DNA from: Dipteronia dyeriana
Lineage: Eukaryota; Streptophyta; Magnoliopsida; Sapindales; Sapindaceae
NCBI GenBank assembly: GCA_032871835.1
Contig: CM065296.1
Span: 52,605,288 to 52,669,287 of the forward strand
Direction of reading: 5' to 3'
Length of the DNA stretch: 64,000 nucleotides
Shown here: positions 1 to 12,972 of the stretch, one piece after another
How the letters are laid out: the number at the start of each line of letters is the position of its first letter
How positions within the stretch are numbered: the stretch's first letter is position 1
The notes under the pieces: generated by a model
What the model was told of the DNA's origin: nothing
The model's database searches: none
The model's input: the letters and a program-made list of their open reading frames with translations, nothing else
Translations under genes and position numbers: made by a program

Positions 1-524
1 GGGTGTGAATGTAAGAGCATAGTTGTCATCCAGATCTCAAGACCAGGAAATAGCTAGGTAGCGCTCCAGATGCCTTGGTCGGGCTACCACCCCCTAAGAA
101 GTATCTAAGTGTATGAGCATAGTTGCAATCCAGATCTCAGGACCAGGAAATATCTAGATAACGCTCCTGATGCCTTGGTCGGGCTACCACCCCCAAGAAG
201 ATTCCGAGTGTAAGAGCATAGTGGCCATCTAGATCTCAAGACCAGGAAATAGCTAGGTAGCGCTCCTGATGCCTTTTTCGGGCTACCATTCCTAAAAAGG
301 ATCTGAGTGTAAGAGCATAACTGCCATCCAGATCTCAGGACCGAGAAATAATTAGATAACGCTAATGATGCATTGGTCGGGCTACAACCCCTTAGAAGTG
401 TCTAAGTGTAAGAGTATAGTTGTCATCAAGATCTCAAGACCAGGAAATAGCTAGGTAGCGCTCCTGATGCCTAGGTCCGACTACCACCCCTAAGAAGGGT
501 CTGAGTGTAAGAGCATAGTTGTTA

Positions 525-1225
525 TCAAGATCTCAAGACCAGGAAATGGATAGATAGCCCTCCTAATGCCTTGGTCAGGCTACCACCCCCAAGAAGGATC
601 TGAGTGTAAGAGCTTAGTTGTCATCCAGATCTGAAGACACGAAAATAGCTAGATAGCCCTCCCGATGCCTTGATCAAGCTACCACCCCCAAGAAGGATCT
701 CGGTGTAAAAGCATAGTTGTCATCCAGATCTCAAGACCAAGAAATAGCTAGATAGCGCTCCTGATGCCTTGGTTGGGCTACCACCCCCTAGAAGGGTGTG
801 AATGTAAGAGCATAGTTGTCATCCAAATCTCAAGACCAGGAAATAGCTAGGTAGCGCTTCAGATGCCTTGGTCGAGCTACCACCCATAAGAAGTATCTAA
901 GTGTAAGAGCATAGTTGCCCTCCAGATCTCAGGTTCATAAAATATCTAGATAGCGCTCCTGATGCCTTGGTCGGGCTACCACCCCCAAGAAGATTCCGAG
1001 TGTAAGAGCATAGTTCTCATCCAGATCCCAAGACCAGGAAATAGCTAGATAGTGCAACTGATGCCTTGGTCAGGCTACAACCCCCAAGAAGGTTCTGAAT
1101 GTAAGAGCAAAGTGGCCATCCAGATCTTAAGACCAGGAAATAGCTAGGTAGCGCTCCTGATGCCTTGGTCGGGCAACCATTCCAAAGAAGGATCTGAGTG
1201 TAAGAGCATAACTGCGATCCAGATC
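525..1225 (+). repeat. segmental copy, partner of 2559-3258
   Basis: Shared uncommon variants appear in the same order at a constant offset of 2033-2034 bp. They include aggaaatggatagatagccc (541 and 2575), the ctgaagacacg variant, gggtgtgaatg (794 and 2828) and a caggctacaac monomer (1071 and 3104). The edges are estimated from where the shared variants stop and are uncertain by tens of bases. Confidence 0.75.
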
Positions 1226-1382
1226 TCAGGACCAGGAAATAGCTAGATAGCTCTCTTGATGCCTTGGTCGGGCTACAACCCCTAAGAAGGTTCTGAGTGT
1301 AAGAGCATAGTTGCCATTAAGATCTCAAGACCAGGAAATAGCTAGGTAGCTCTCCTGATGCCTTGGTAGGGCTACAATCCAT

Positions 1383-1439
1383 AAGAAGGTTCTGAGTGTA
1401 AGAGCATAGTGGCCATCCAGATCTCTGGCTACCACCCCC
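1383..1439 (+). repeat. shortened monomer (57 bp)
   Basis: Successive aagaagg landmarks are 57 bp apart instead of 99. The join lies at about 1425/1426, where agatctc runs directly into tggctaccacc. About 42 bp from the aagaccagg segment through the tgatgccttggtc segment is missing. The neighbouring copies are full length. Confidence 0.9.
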
Positions 1440-2558
1440 AAGAAGGATCTGAGTGTAAGAGCATAGTTGTCATCCAGATCCCAAGTCTAGAAAATAGCTA
1501 GATAGCCCTCCTGATTCCTTGGTCGGGCTTTCACACTTTAGAAGTGTCTAAGTGTAAGAGCATAGTTGCCATCCAGATCTCAAGACCAGAAAATAGCTAG
1601 GTAGCGCTGCTGATGCCTTGGTCGGGCTACAACCCCCAAAAAGGATCTAATTGTGAGAGCATAGTTGCCATCCAGATCTCGAGTCCAGGTAATTGATAGA
1701 TAGCCCTCCTGATGCCTTGGTCGGGCTACCACCCCAAGAAGGATCTGAGTGTAGGAGCTTAGTTGTCATCCAGATCTAAAGACATGGAAATAGCTAGATA
1801 GCCCTCCCGATGCCTTGGTCAAGCTACCACATCCAAGAAGGATCATGGTGTAAGAGCATAGTTGTCATCCAGATCTCAAGACCAATAAATAGCTAGAAAG
1901 AGCTCTTGATGCCTTGGTTTGGCTACCAACCCCTAGAAGGGTGTGAGTGTAAGAGACTAGTTGCCATCCAGATCTCAAGACCAGGAAATAGATAGGTAGC
2001 GCTCCTGATGCCTTGGTCGGGCTACCACCCCTAAGAAGGGTCTGAGTGTAAGTGCATAGTTGCCATCCAGATATCAAGACAAGGAAATGGATAGATAGCG
2101 CTGCTGAGCCTTGGTCGGGCTACAACCCCTAAGAAGGATCTGCATGTGAGATCATAGTTGCCATCCAGATCTCGAGTCCAGGAAATAGATAGATAGCCCT
2201 CCTAATGCCTTGGTCAGGCTACCACCCCCAAGAAGGATCTGAGTGTAAGAGCTTAGTTGTCATCCAGATCTGAACACACGGAAATAGCTAGATAGCCCTC
2301 CCGATGCCTAGGTCAATCTACCACCCCCAAGAAGGATCTCGGTGTAAGAGCAGAGTTGTCATCCAGATCTCACGACCAAGAAATAGCTAGATAGCACTCC
2401 TGATGCCTTGGTTGGGCTACCACCCCTAGAAGAGTGTGAGTGTAAGAGCATAGTTGTCATCCAGATCTCAAGACCAGGAAATAGCTAGGTAGCGCTCCAG
2501 ATGCCTTGGTCGGGCTACCACCCCTAAGAAGTATCTAAGTGTAAGAGCATAGTTGTCA

Positions 2559-3258
2559 TCCAGATCTCAAGACCAGGAAATGGATAGATAGCCCTCCTAA
2601 TGCCTTGGTCAGGCTACCACCCCCAAGAAGGATCTGAGTGTAAGAGCTTAGTTGTCATCCAGATCTGAAGACACGAAAATAGCTAGATAGCCCTCCCGAT
2701 GCCTTGGTCAAGCTACCACCCCCAAGAAGAATCTCGGTCTAAAAGCATAGTTGTCATCCAGATCTCAAGACCAAGAAATAGCTAGATAGCGCTCCTGATG
2801 ACTTGGTTGGGCTACCACCCCCTAGAAGGGTGTGAATGTAAGAGCATAGTTGTCATCCAGATCTCAAGACCAGGAAATTGCTAGGTAGCGCTCCAGATGC
2901 CTTGGTCGGGCTACCACCCATAAGAAGTATCTAAGTGTAAGAGCATAGTTGCCATCCAGATCTTAAGTCCAGGAAATATCTAGATAGCGCTCCTGTTGCC
3001 TTGGTCAGGCTAACACCCCCAAGAAGATTCCGAGTGTAAGAGCATAGTTCTCATCCAGATCTCAAGACCAGGAAATAGCTAGATAGCGCTACTATGCCTT
3101 GGTCAGGCTACAACCCCCAAGAAGGTTCTAAGTGTAAGAGCATAGTGGCCATCCAGATCTCAAGACCAGGAAATAGCTAGGTAGCGCTCCTGATGCCTTG
3201 GTCGGGTTACCATTCCTAAGAAGGATATGAGTGTAAGAGCATAACTGCCATCCAGATG
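2559..3258 (+). repeat. segmental copy, partner of 525-1225
   Basis: This is the second member of the 2034 bp offset pair. At its right end the sequence switches to resemble 210-480 instead, so roughly 3134-3404 is chimeric. The rare variant ccgagaaataattagataac at about 3262 matches the one near 338, an offset of 2924 bp. Confidence 0.75.
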
Positions 3259-4296
3259 TCAGGACCGAGAAATAATTAGATAACGCTAATGATGCATTGG
3301 TCGTGCTACAACCCCTTAGAAGTGTCTAAGTGTAAAAGTATAGTTGTCATCCAGATCTCAAGACCAGGAAATAGCTAGGTAGCAATCCTGATGCCTTGGT
3401 CCGACTACCACCTCTAAGAAGGGTCTGAGTGTAAGAGCATAGTGGCCATCCAGATCTTAAGACCAGGAAATAGCTAGGTAGCGCTCCTGATGCCTTGGTC
3501 GAGCTACCATCCCTAAGAAGGATCTAAGTGTAAGAGCATAGTTGCCATCCAGATCTTAGGACCAGGAAATAGCTAGATAGCGCTCCTGATGCCTTGTTCG
3601 GGCTACCAAACCCAAAAAGGTTCTGAGTGTAAGAGCATAGTGGCCATCCAGATCTTAAGACCAGGAAATAGCTAGATAGCGCTTCTAATGCCTTGGTCCG
3701 ACTACCACCCCTAAGAAGGGTCTGAGTGTAAGAGCATAGTTGCCATCCAGATTTCAAGAAAAGGAAATGGCTAGATAGCGCTCCTGATACCTTGGTCGGG
3801 CTACCACCCTAAAGAAGGTTCTGAGTGTAAGAGCATTGTGGCCATCCAGATCTCAAGACCAGGAAATAGCTAGGTAGCGCTCCTGATGCCTTGGTCGGGC
3901 TACCATCCATAAGAAGGATCTGAGTGTAAGAGCATAGTTGCCATCCAGATCACAGGACCAAGAAATATTTAGATAACGCTCTTGATGCCTTGGTCGGGCT
4001 ACCACCCCTTAGAAGTGTCTAAGTGTAAGAGCATAGTTGTCATCCAGATCTCAAGACAAGGAAATAGCTCGGTAGCGCTCCTGATGCCTTGGTCGGGCTA
4101 CAACCCCTAAGAAGGGTCCGAGTGTAAGAGCATAGTTGTCATCCAGATCTCAAGACTAGGAAATGGCTAGGTAGCGCTCCTGATCCCTTGGTCGGGGTAC
4201 CACCCCTAAGAAGGATCTAAGTGTAAGAGCATAGTTGCCATCCAGATCACAGGACCAAGAAATAGCAAGATAGCGCTCCTGATGCCTAGGTCGGGC

Positions 4297-5157
4297 TACT
4301 ACCCTCAAGAAGGGTCCGAGTGTAAGAGCATAGTTGTCATCCAGATCTCAAGACCAGGAAATAGCTAGATAGCGTTCCTAATGCCTTGGTCAGGCTACCA
4401 CCTTCAGGAAGGGTCCGAGTGTAAGAGCATAGTTGTCATCTAGATCTCAAGACAAGGAAATAGCTTGGTAGCGCTCCTGATGCCTTGGTCAGGCTACTAC
4501 CCTCAAGAAGGGTCCGAGTGTAAGAGCATAGTTGTCATCCAGATCTCTAGACCAGGAAATGGCTAGGTAGCGCTCCTGATCCCTTGGTCGGGGTACCACC
4601 CCTAAGAAGGATCTAAGTGTAAGAGCATAGTTGCCATCCAGAACACAGTACCAGGAAATAGCAAGATAGCGCTCCTGATGCCTAGGTCGGGCTACTACCC
4701 TCAAGAAGGGTCCGAGTGTAAGAGCATAGTTGTCATCCAGATCTCAAGACCAGGAAATAGCCAGATAGCGTTCCTAATGCCTTGGTCAGGGTACCACCCC
4801 TAAGAAGGATCTAAGTGTAAGAGCATAGTTGCCATCCAGATCACAGGACCTACTACCCTCAAGAAGGGTCCGAGTGTAAGAGCATAGTTGCCATCCAGAT
4901 CTCAATACCAGGAAATAGCTAGGTAGTCCTCTTGATGCCTTGGTCAGGCTACAACCCCTAAGAAGGATCTTAATGTAATAGCCTAGTTGCCATCTTGATC
5001 TTAAGAAAAGGAAATAGCTAGGTAGCGCTCCAGATGCCTTGGTCGGGCTACCACCCCTAAGAAGGATCTAAGTGTAAGAGCATAGTTGCCATCCAGATCA
5101 CAGTACCAGGAAATAGCAAGATAGCGCTCCTGATGCCTAGGTCGGGCTACTACCCTC
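4297..5157 (+). repeat. local dimeric higher-order zone
   Basis: A tactaccctc variant followed by aagaagggtccgag occurs at 4297, 4495, 4693, 4851 and 5148. The first three are exactly 198 bp (two monomers) apart. The next step is 158 bp because of the shortened monomer at 4802-4860, and the last is 297 bp. Alternate monomers carry different variants, so the unit of amplification here was a dimer. Confidence 0.75.
4802..4860 (+). repeat. shortened monomer (59 bp)
   Basis: The aagaagg landmarks are 59 bp apart. The join is at 4850/4851, where tcacaggacc runs directly into tactaccctc. About 40 bp covering aggaaatagc through tcgggc is missing. The interval removed is close to that lost at 1383-1439, but the breakpoints differ, so the two deletions look independent. 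Confidence 0.9.
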
Positions 5158-6239
5158 AAGAAGGGTCCGAGTGTAAGAGCATAGTTATCATCCAGATCTC
5201 AAGACCAGGAAATAGCTAGATAGCGCTCCTGATGCCTTGGTCAGGCTACCACCCCTAAGAAGGATCTAAGTGTAAGATCATAGTTGCCATCCAGATCTTA
5301 GGACCAGGAAATAGCTAGATAGCGCTCCTGATGCCTTGGACTGGCTGCCACCCTAAAGAAGGTTCTGAGTGTAAGAGCATAGTGGCCATCAAGATCTCAA
5401 GACCAGGAAATAGCTAGGAAGCGCTCTTGATGCCTTGGTCGGGCTACCATCCCTAAGAAGGATCTGAGTGTAAGAGCAATGTTGTCATCCAGATCTCAAG
5501 ACCAGGAAATAGCTAGATAGCGCTCCTGATGTCTTGGTCAAGCTACCACCCCTAAGAATGTTCTGAGTGTAAGAGCATAGTGGCCATCCAGATCTTAAGA
5601 CCAGGAAATAGCTAGGTAGCGCTCCTGATGCCTTGGTCCGACTACCATCCCTAAGAAGGGTCTGAGTGTAAGAGCATAGTTGCCATCCAGATCTCAAGAA
5701 AAGGAAATGGCTATATAGCGCTCCTGATGCCTTGGTCGGGTTACCACCCCAGGATGGTTCTGAGTGTAAGAGCATAGTGGTCATCCAGATCTCAAGACCA
5801 TGAAATAGCTAAATAGCCCTCCCGATCCCTTGGTCAGGCCACCAAATACAAGAAGGATCTGAGTGTAAGAGCATACTTGCCATCCAGATCTCAAGACCAA
5901 GTAATAGCTAGACAGCACTCCTAATGTCTTGGTCAGGCTACCACCTTCTAGAAGGTTCTGAGTGTAAGAGCATAGTTGCCATCCAGATCTCAAGACCGGG
6001 AAATAGCTAGGTAGTGCTACTGATGACTTGGTCGGGCTACCACCCCTAAAAAGGATCTAAGTGTAATAGCATAGTTGCCATCTTGATCTCAAGACCAGGG
6101 AATAGCTAGATAGCGCCCCTGATGCCCTGGTCGGGCTACCACCCCCAAGAAGGGTCCGAGTGTAAGAGCATAGTTATCATCCAGATCTCAAGACCAGGAA
6201 ATAGCTAGATAGCGCTCCTGATGCCTTATTCAGGCTACC

Positions 6240-7300
6240 ACCCCTAAGAAGGTTCTGAGTGTAAGAGCATAGTGGCCATCCAGATCTCAAGACTAGGAAA
6301 TAGCTAGGTAGCGCTCCTGATGCCTTGGTCGAACTAATATCCCTATGAAGGATCTGAGTGTAAGAGCATAGTTGCCATCAATATCTCAGGACAAAGAAAT
6401 AGTTCGATAACGCTACTGATGCCTTGGTCGGGCTACCACCTCTTAGAAGTGTCTAAGTGTAAGAGCATAGTTGTCATCCAGATCTTAAGACAAGGAAATA
6501 GTTAGGTAGAGCTCCTGATACCTTGGTCTGGCTACAACCCCCAAGAAGGGTCCGAGTATAAGAGCATAGTTGTCATCTAGATCTCAAGACCAGGAAATAG
6601 CTAGGTAGCGCTCCTGATGCCTTGGTCGGGCTACCACCCCTAAGATGGATCTAAGTGTAAGAGCATAGTTGCCATCCAGATCTTAGGACCAGGAAATAGC
6701 TAGATTGCGCTCCTGATGCCTTGGACGGGCTACCACCCTAAAGAAGGTTCTGAGTGTAAGAGCATAGTGGCCATCAAGATCTCAAGACCAGGAAATAGCT
6801 AGGTAGCGCTCTTGATGCCTTGGTCGGGCAACCATCCCTAAGAAGGATCTGTGTGTAAGAGCATAGTTGTCATCCAGATCTCAAGACCAGGAAATAGCTA
6901 GATAGCGCTCCTGATGCCTTGGTCAAGATACCACCCCTAAGAATGTTCTGAGTGTAAGAGCATAGTGGCCATCCAGATCTTAAGACCAGGAAATAGCTAG
7001 GTAGCGCTCCTGATGCCTTGGTCCAACTACCATCCCTAAGAAGGGTCTTAGTGTAAGAGCATAGTTGCCATCCAGATCTCAAGAAAAGGAAATGGCTAGA
7101 TAGCGCTCCTGATGCCTTGGTCGGGTTACCACCCCAGGAAGGTTCTGAGTGTAAGAGCATAGTGGTCATCCAGATCTCAAGACCATGAAATAGCTAAATA
7201 GCCCTCCCGATCCCTTGGTCAGGCCACCAACAACAAGAAGGATCTGAGTGTAAGAGCATACTTGCCATCTAGATCTCAAGACCAAGTAATAGCTAGACAG
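6240..7300 (+). repeat. segmental copy, partner of about 12967-14000
   Basis: The region matches the right end of this mosaic at an offset of 6727 bp. Shared rare variants are a ttgaac or tcgaac form just before ctaatat/ctaccat, acaaagaaatagttcgataa, and the ccccagg monomer. The same variants follow in the same order, so the two stretches descend from one ancestor although about 6 kb of other copies lies between them. Confidence 0.75.
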
Positions 7301-8611
7301 CACTCCTAATGTCTTGGTCAGGCTACCACCTTCAAGAAGGTTCTGAGTGTAAGAGCATAGTTGCCATCCAGATCTCAAGACCGGGAAATAGCTAGGTAGT
7401 GCTCCTGATGCCTTGGTCGGGCTACCACCCCTAAAAAGGATCTAAGTGTAATAGCATAAATGCCATCTTGATCTCAAGACCAGGGAATAGCTAGATAGCG
7501 CTCCTGATGCGTTGGTCGGGCTACCACCCATAAGAAGGGTCCGAGTGTAAGAGCATAGTTATCATCCAGATCTCAAGACCAGGAAATAGCTAGATAGCGC
7601 TCCTGATGCCTTATTCAGGCTACCACCCCTAAGAAGGATCTGAGTGTAAGAGCATAGTTGTCATCCAGATCTCAACACCAGGAAATAGCTAGATAGCGCT
7701 CCTGATGCCTTGGTCAAGCTACCACCCCTAAGAATGTTTTGAGTGTAAGAGCATAGTGGCCATCCAGATCTTAAGACCAGGAAATAGCTAGGTAGCGCTC
7801 CTGATGCCTTGGTCCGACTACCATCCCTAAGAAGGGTCTGAGTGTAAGAGCATAGTTGCCATCCAAATCTCAAGAAAATGAAATGGCTAGATAGCGCTCC
7901 TGATGCCTTGGTCGGGTTACCACCCCAGGAAGATTCTAAGTGTAAGAGCATAGTGGTCATCCAGATCTCAAGACCATGAAATAGCTAAATAGCCCTCCCG
8001 ATCCCTTGGTCAGGCCACCAACAACAAGAAGGATCTGAGTGTAAGAGCATACTTGCCATCCAGATCTCAAGACCAAGTAATAGCTAGACAGCACTCCTAA
8101 TGTCTTGGTCAGGCTACCACATTCTAGAAGGTTCTGAGTGTAAGAGCATAGTTGCCATCCAGATCTCAAGACCGGGAAATAGCTAGGTAGTGCTCCTGAT
8201 GCCTTGGTCGGGCTACCACTCCTAAAAAGGATCTAAGTGTAATAGCATAGTTGCCATCTTGATCTCAAGACCAGGGAATAGCTAGATAGCGCTCCTGATG
8301 CCTTGGTCGGGCTACCACCCCCAAGAAGGGTCTAAGTGTAATAGTATAGTTGTCATCTAGATCTCAAGAAAAGGAAATAGCTAGGTAGCGCTCCTGATGC
8401 CTTGGTAGGGCTACCACCCCTAAGAAGGATCTAAGTGTAAGAGCATAGTTTCCATCCAGATCTTAGGACTAGGAAATAGCTAGATAGCGCTCCTGATGCC
8501 TAGGTCGGGCTACCACCCCTAAGAAGGATCTAAGTGTAAGAGCATAGTTGCCATCCAGATCTTAGGACCAGGAAATAGCTAGATAGCGCTACTGATGCCT
8601 TGGTCGAGCTA

Positions 8612-9040
8612 CCACCCCCAAGAAGTGTCCGAGTGTAAGAGCATAGTTGCCATCCAGATCTCAAGACCAGGAAATAGCTAGATAGCGCTCCTGATGCCTT
8701 GGTCAGGCTACCACCCCCAAGAAGGTTCTGAGTGTAAGAGCATAGTGTCCATTCAGATCTCAAGACCAGGAAATAGCTAGGTAGCGCTCCTGATGCCTTG
8801 GTCGGGCTACCATCCCTAAGAAGGATCTGAGTGTAAGAGCATATTTGCCATCTAGATCTCATGACCAAGAAATAGTTAGATAACGCTCCAGATGCCTTGT
8901 TCATGCTACCACCCCTTAGAAGTGTCTAAGTGTAAGAGCATAGTTGTCATCCAGATCTCAAGACAAGGAAATAGTTAGGTAGAGCTCCTGATGCCTTGGT
9001 CGGGCTACAACCCCCAAGAAGGGTCCGAGTGTAAGAGCAT
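8612..9040 (+). repeat. dispersed copy, partner of 19594-20022
   Basis: A run of linked rare variants (catagtgtcc, gcatatttgccatctagatc, ctcatgaccaagaaatagtt, cttgttcatgctacc) appears here and again about 10982 bp to the right, in the same order. The offset is 111 monomers less 7 bp, so small indels have accumulated in between. Confidence 0.8.
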
Positions 9041-9212
9041 AGTTGCCATCCAGATCTTAAGATCAGGAAATAGCTAGATAGCGCTCCTGATGCCTTGGTC
9101 GGGCTACCACCCTTAAGAAGGTCTGAGTGTAAGAGCATAGTTGCCATCCAGATCTCAAGACCAGGAAATAGCTAGATAGCGCTGCTGATGCCTTGGTCAG
9201 GCTACAACCCCT

Positions 9213-11092
9213 AAGAAGGTTCTGAGTGTAAGAGCATAGTTGCCATCCAGATCTCATGACCAGAAAATAGATAGATAGCGCTCCTGATGCCTTGGTCGGG
9301 CTACCACACTAAAGAAGGTTCTGAGTGTAAGAGCATAGTGGCCATCCAGATCTCAAGACCATGAAATAGCTAAATAGCCCTCCCGATCCCTTGGTTAGGC
9401 CACCAACAACAAGAAGGATCTGAGTGTAAGAGCATACTTGCCATCTAGATCTCAAGACCAAGTAATAGCTAGACAGCACTCCTAATGTCTTGGTCAGGCT
9501 ACCACCTTCTAGAAGGTTCTGAGTGTAAGAGCATAGTTGCCATCCAGATCTCAAGACCGGGAAATAGCTAGGTAGTGCTCCTGATGCCTTGGTCGGGCTA
9601 CCACCCCTAAAAAGGATCTAAGTGTAATAGCATAGTTGCCATCTTGATCTCAAGACCAGGGAATAGCTAGATAGCGCTCCAGATGCGTTGGTCGGGCTAC
9701 CACCCCTAAGAAGGGTCCGAGTGTAAGAGCATAGTTATCATCCAGATCTCAAGACCAGGAAATAGCTAGATAGCGCTCCTGATGCCTTATTCAGGCTACC
9801 ACCCCTAAGAAGGATCAGAGTGTAAGAGCATAGTTGTCATCCAGATCTCAACACCAGGAAATAGCTAGATAGCGCTCCTGATGCCTTGGTCAAGCTACCA
9901 CCCCTAAGAATGTTCTGAGTGTAAGAGCATAGTGGCCATCCAGATCTTAAGACCAGGAAATAGCTAGGTAGCGCTCCTGTTGCCTTGGTCCGACTACCAT
10001 CCCTAAGAAGGGTCTGAGTGTAAGAGCATAGTTGCCATCCAGATCTCAAGAAAAGGAAATGGCTAGATAGCGCTCCTGATGCCTTGGTCGGGTTACCACC
10101 CCAGGAAGGTTTTGAGTGTAAGAGCATAGTGGTCATCCAGATCTCAAGACCATGAAATAGCTAAATAGCCCTCCCGGTCCCTTGGTCAGGCCACCAACAA
10201 CAAGAAGGATCTGAGTGTAAGAGCATACTTGCCATCCAGATCTCAAGACCAAGTAATAGCTAGACAGCACTCCTAATGTCTTGGTCAGGCTACCACCTTC
10301 TAGAAGGTTCTGAGTGTAAGAGCATAGTTGCCATCCAGATCTCATGACCAGAAAATAGATAGATAGCGCTCCTGATGCCTTGGTCGGGCTACCACACTAA
10401 AGAAGGTTCTGAGTGTAAGAGCATAGTGGCCATCCAGATCTCAAGACCAGGAAATAGCTAGGTAGCACTCCTGATGCCTTGGTCGGGCAACCATCCCTAA
10501 GAAGGATCTGAGTGTAAGAGCATAGTTGCCATCCAGATCTCAGGACCAAGAAATAGTTAGATAACGCTCCTGATGCCTTGGTCGGGCTACCACCCTTTAG
10601 AAGTGTCTAAGTGTAAGAGCATAGTTGTCATCCAGATCTCAAGACAAGGAAACAGCTAGGTAGCGCTCCTGATGCGTTGGTCGGGCTACAACCCCCAAGA
10701 AGGGTCCGAGTGTAAGAGAATAGTTGTCATCCAGATCTCAAGACCAGGAAATGGCTAGGTAGCGCTCCTGATGCCTTGGTCGGGGTACCACCCCTAAGAA
10801 GGATCTAAGTGTAAGAGCATAGTTGCCATCCAGATCTCAGGACTAGGAAATAGCTAGATAGCGCTCCTGATGCCTAGGTTGGGCTACAACCCCTAAGAAG
10901 GATCTAAGTGTAAGAGCATAGTTGCCATCCAGATCTTAGGACCAGGAAATAGCTAGATAGCGCTACTGATGCCTTGGTCGAGCTACCACCCCCAAGAAGG
11001 GTCCTTGTGTAAGAGCATAGTTATCATCCAGATCTCAAGACCAGGAAATAGCTAGATAGCGCTCCTGATGCCTTGGTCAGGCTACCACCCCT
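9213..11092 (+). repeat. 1880 bp tandem duplication, copy 1
   Basis: This nineteen-monomer segment is followed directly by a near-identical copy. Markers such as ctcatgaccagaaaatagat (9251 and 11131) and ctaccacactaaagaagg keep an exact 1880 bp offset. The length is one base less than 19 x 99, consistent with the one-base deletion in its ccccagg monomer. Edges are inferred from where identity stops. Confidence 0.85.
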
Positions 11093-12972
11093 AAGAAGGT
11101 TCTGAGTGTAAGAGCATAGTTGCCATCCAGATCTCATGACCAGAAAATAGATAGATAGCGCTCCTGATGCCTTGGTCGGGCTACCACACTAAAGAAGGTT
11201 CTGAGTGTAAGAGCATAGTGGCCATCCAGATCTCAAGACCATGAAATAGCTAAATAGCCCTCCCGATCCCTTGGTTAGGCCACCAACAACAAGAAGGATC
11301 TGAGTGTAAGAGCATACTTGCCATCTAGATCTCAAGACCAAGTAATAGCTAGACAGCACTCCTAATGTCTTGGTCAGGCTACCACCTTCTAGAAGGTTCT
11401 GAGTGTAAGAGCATAGTTGCCATCCAGATCTCAAGACCGGGAAATAGCTAGGTAGTGCTCCTGATGCCTTGGTCGGGCTACCACCCCTAAAAAGGATCTA
11501 AGTGTAATAGCATAGTTGCCATCTTGATCTCAAGACCAGGGAATAGCTAGATAGCGCTCCAGATGCGTTGGTCGGGCTACCACCCCTAAGAAGGGTCCGA
11601 GTGTAAGAGCATAGTTATCATCCAGATCTCAAGACCAGGAAATAGCTAGATAGCGCTCCTGATGCCTTATTCAGGCTACCACCCCAAAGAAGGATCAGAG
11701 TGTAAGAGCATAGTTGTCATCCAGATCTCAACACCAGGAAATAGCTAGATAGCGCTCCTGATGCCTTGGTCAAGCTACCACCCCTAAGAATGTTCTGAGT
11801 GTAAGAGCATAGTGGCCATCCAGATCTTAAGACCAGGAAATAGCTAGGTAGCGCTCCTGTTGCCTTGGTCCGACTACCATCCCTAAGAAGGGTCTGAGTG
11901 TAAGAGCATAGTTGCCATCCAGATCTCAAGAAAAGGAAATGGCTAGATAGCGCTCCTGATGCCTTGGTCGGGTTACCACCCCAGGAAGTTTTTGAGTGTA
12001 AGAGCATAGTGGTCATCCAGATCTCAAGACCATGAAATAGCTAAATAGCCCTCCCGATCCCTTGGTCAGGCCACCAACAACAAGAAGGATCTGAGTGTAA
12101 GAGCATACTTGCCATCCAGATCTCAAGACCAAGTAATAGCTAGACAGCACTCCTAATGTCTTGGTCAGGCTACCACCTTCTAGAAGGTTCTGAGTGTAAG
12201 AGCACAGTTGCCATCCAGATCTCATGACAAGAAAATAGATAGATAGCGCTCCTGATGCCTTGGTCGGGCTACCACACTAAAGAAGGTTCTGAGTGTAAGA
12301 GCATAGTGGCCATCCAGATCTCAAGACCAGGAAATAGCTAGGTAGCACTCCTGATGCCTTGGTCGGGCAACCATCCCTAAGAAGGATCTGAGTGTAAGAG
12401 CATAGTTGCCATCCAGATCTCAGGACCAAGAAATAGTTAGATAACGCTCCTGATGCCTTGGTCGGGCTACCACCCTTTAGAAGTGTCTAAGTGTAAGAGC
12501 ATAGTTGTCATCCAGATCTCAAGACAAGGAAACAGCTAGGTAGCGCTCCTGATGCGTTGGTCGGGCTACAACCCCCAAGAAGGGTCCGAGTGTAAGAGAA
12601 TAGTTGTCATCCAGATCTCAAGACCAGGAAATGGCTAGGTAGCGCTCCTGATGCCTTGGTCGGGGTACCACCCCTAAGAAGGATCTAAGTGCAAGAGCAT
12701 AGTTGCCATCCAGATCTCAGGACTAGGAAATAGGTAGATAGCGCTCCTGATGCCTAGGTTGGGCTACAACCCCTAAGAAGGATCTAAGTGTAAGAGCATA
12801 GTTGCCATCCAGATCTTAGGACCAGGAAATAGCTAGATAGCGCTACTGATGCCTTGGTCGAGCTACCACCCCCAAGAAGGGTCCTTGTGTAAGAGCATAG
12901 TTATCATCCAGATCTCAAGACCAGGGAATAGCTAGATAGCGCTCCTGATGCCTTGGTCAGGCTACCACCCCT
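11093..12972 (+). repeat. 1880 bp tandem duplication, copy 2
   Basis: This is the second copy of the nineteen-monomer segment. I noticed only scattered single-base differences, for example agcacagttg at 12201 against agcatagttg at 10321, and ccagggaata at 12921 against ccaggaaata at 11041. After about 12973 the sequence turns to resemble 6240 onward. An older third occurrence of part of the block continues the 1880 bp register to 13896. Confidence 0.85.

Larger units (their letters stand above)
1..5150. repeat. left region: heterogeneous satellite with local copies
   Basis: No gene is present. Monomers here are diverged from one another. About 525-1225 recurs at 2559-3258 (offset 2034 bp) and 210-480 recurs at 3134-3404 (offset 2924 bp). 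The 2034 bp offset equals twenty full monomers plus one shortened copy, and that shortened copy lies at about 1383-1439. Near 4297-5148 there is a short zone where a tactaccctc variant returns about every second monomer. Marker variants such as gggtgtgaatg (794 and 2828) tie the copies together. Confidence 0.85.
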
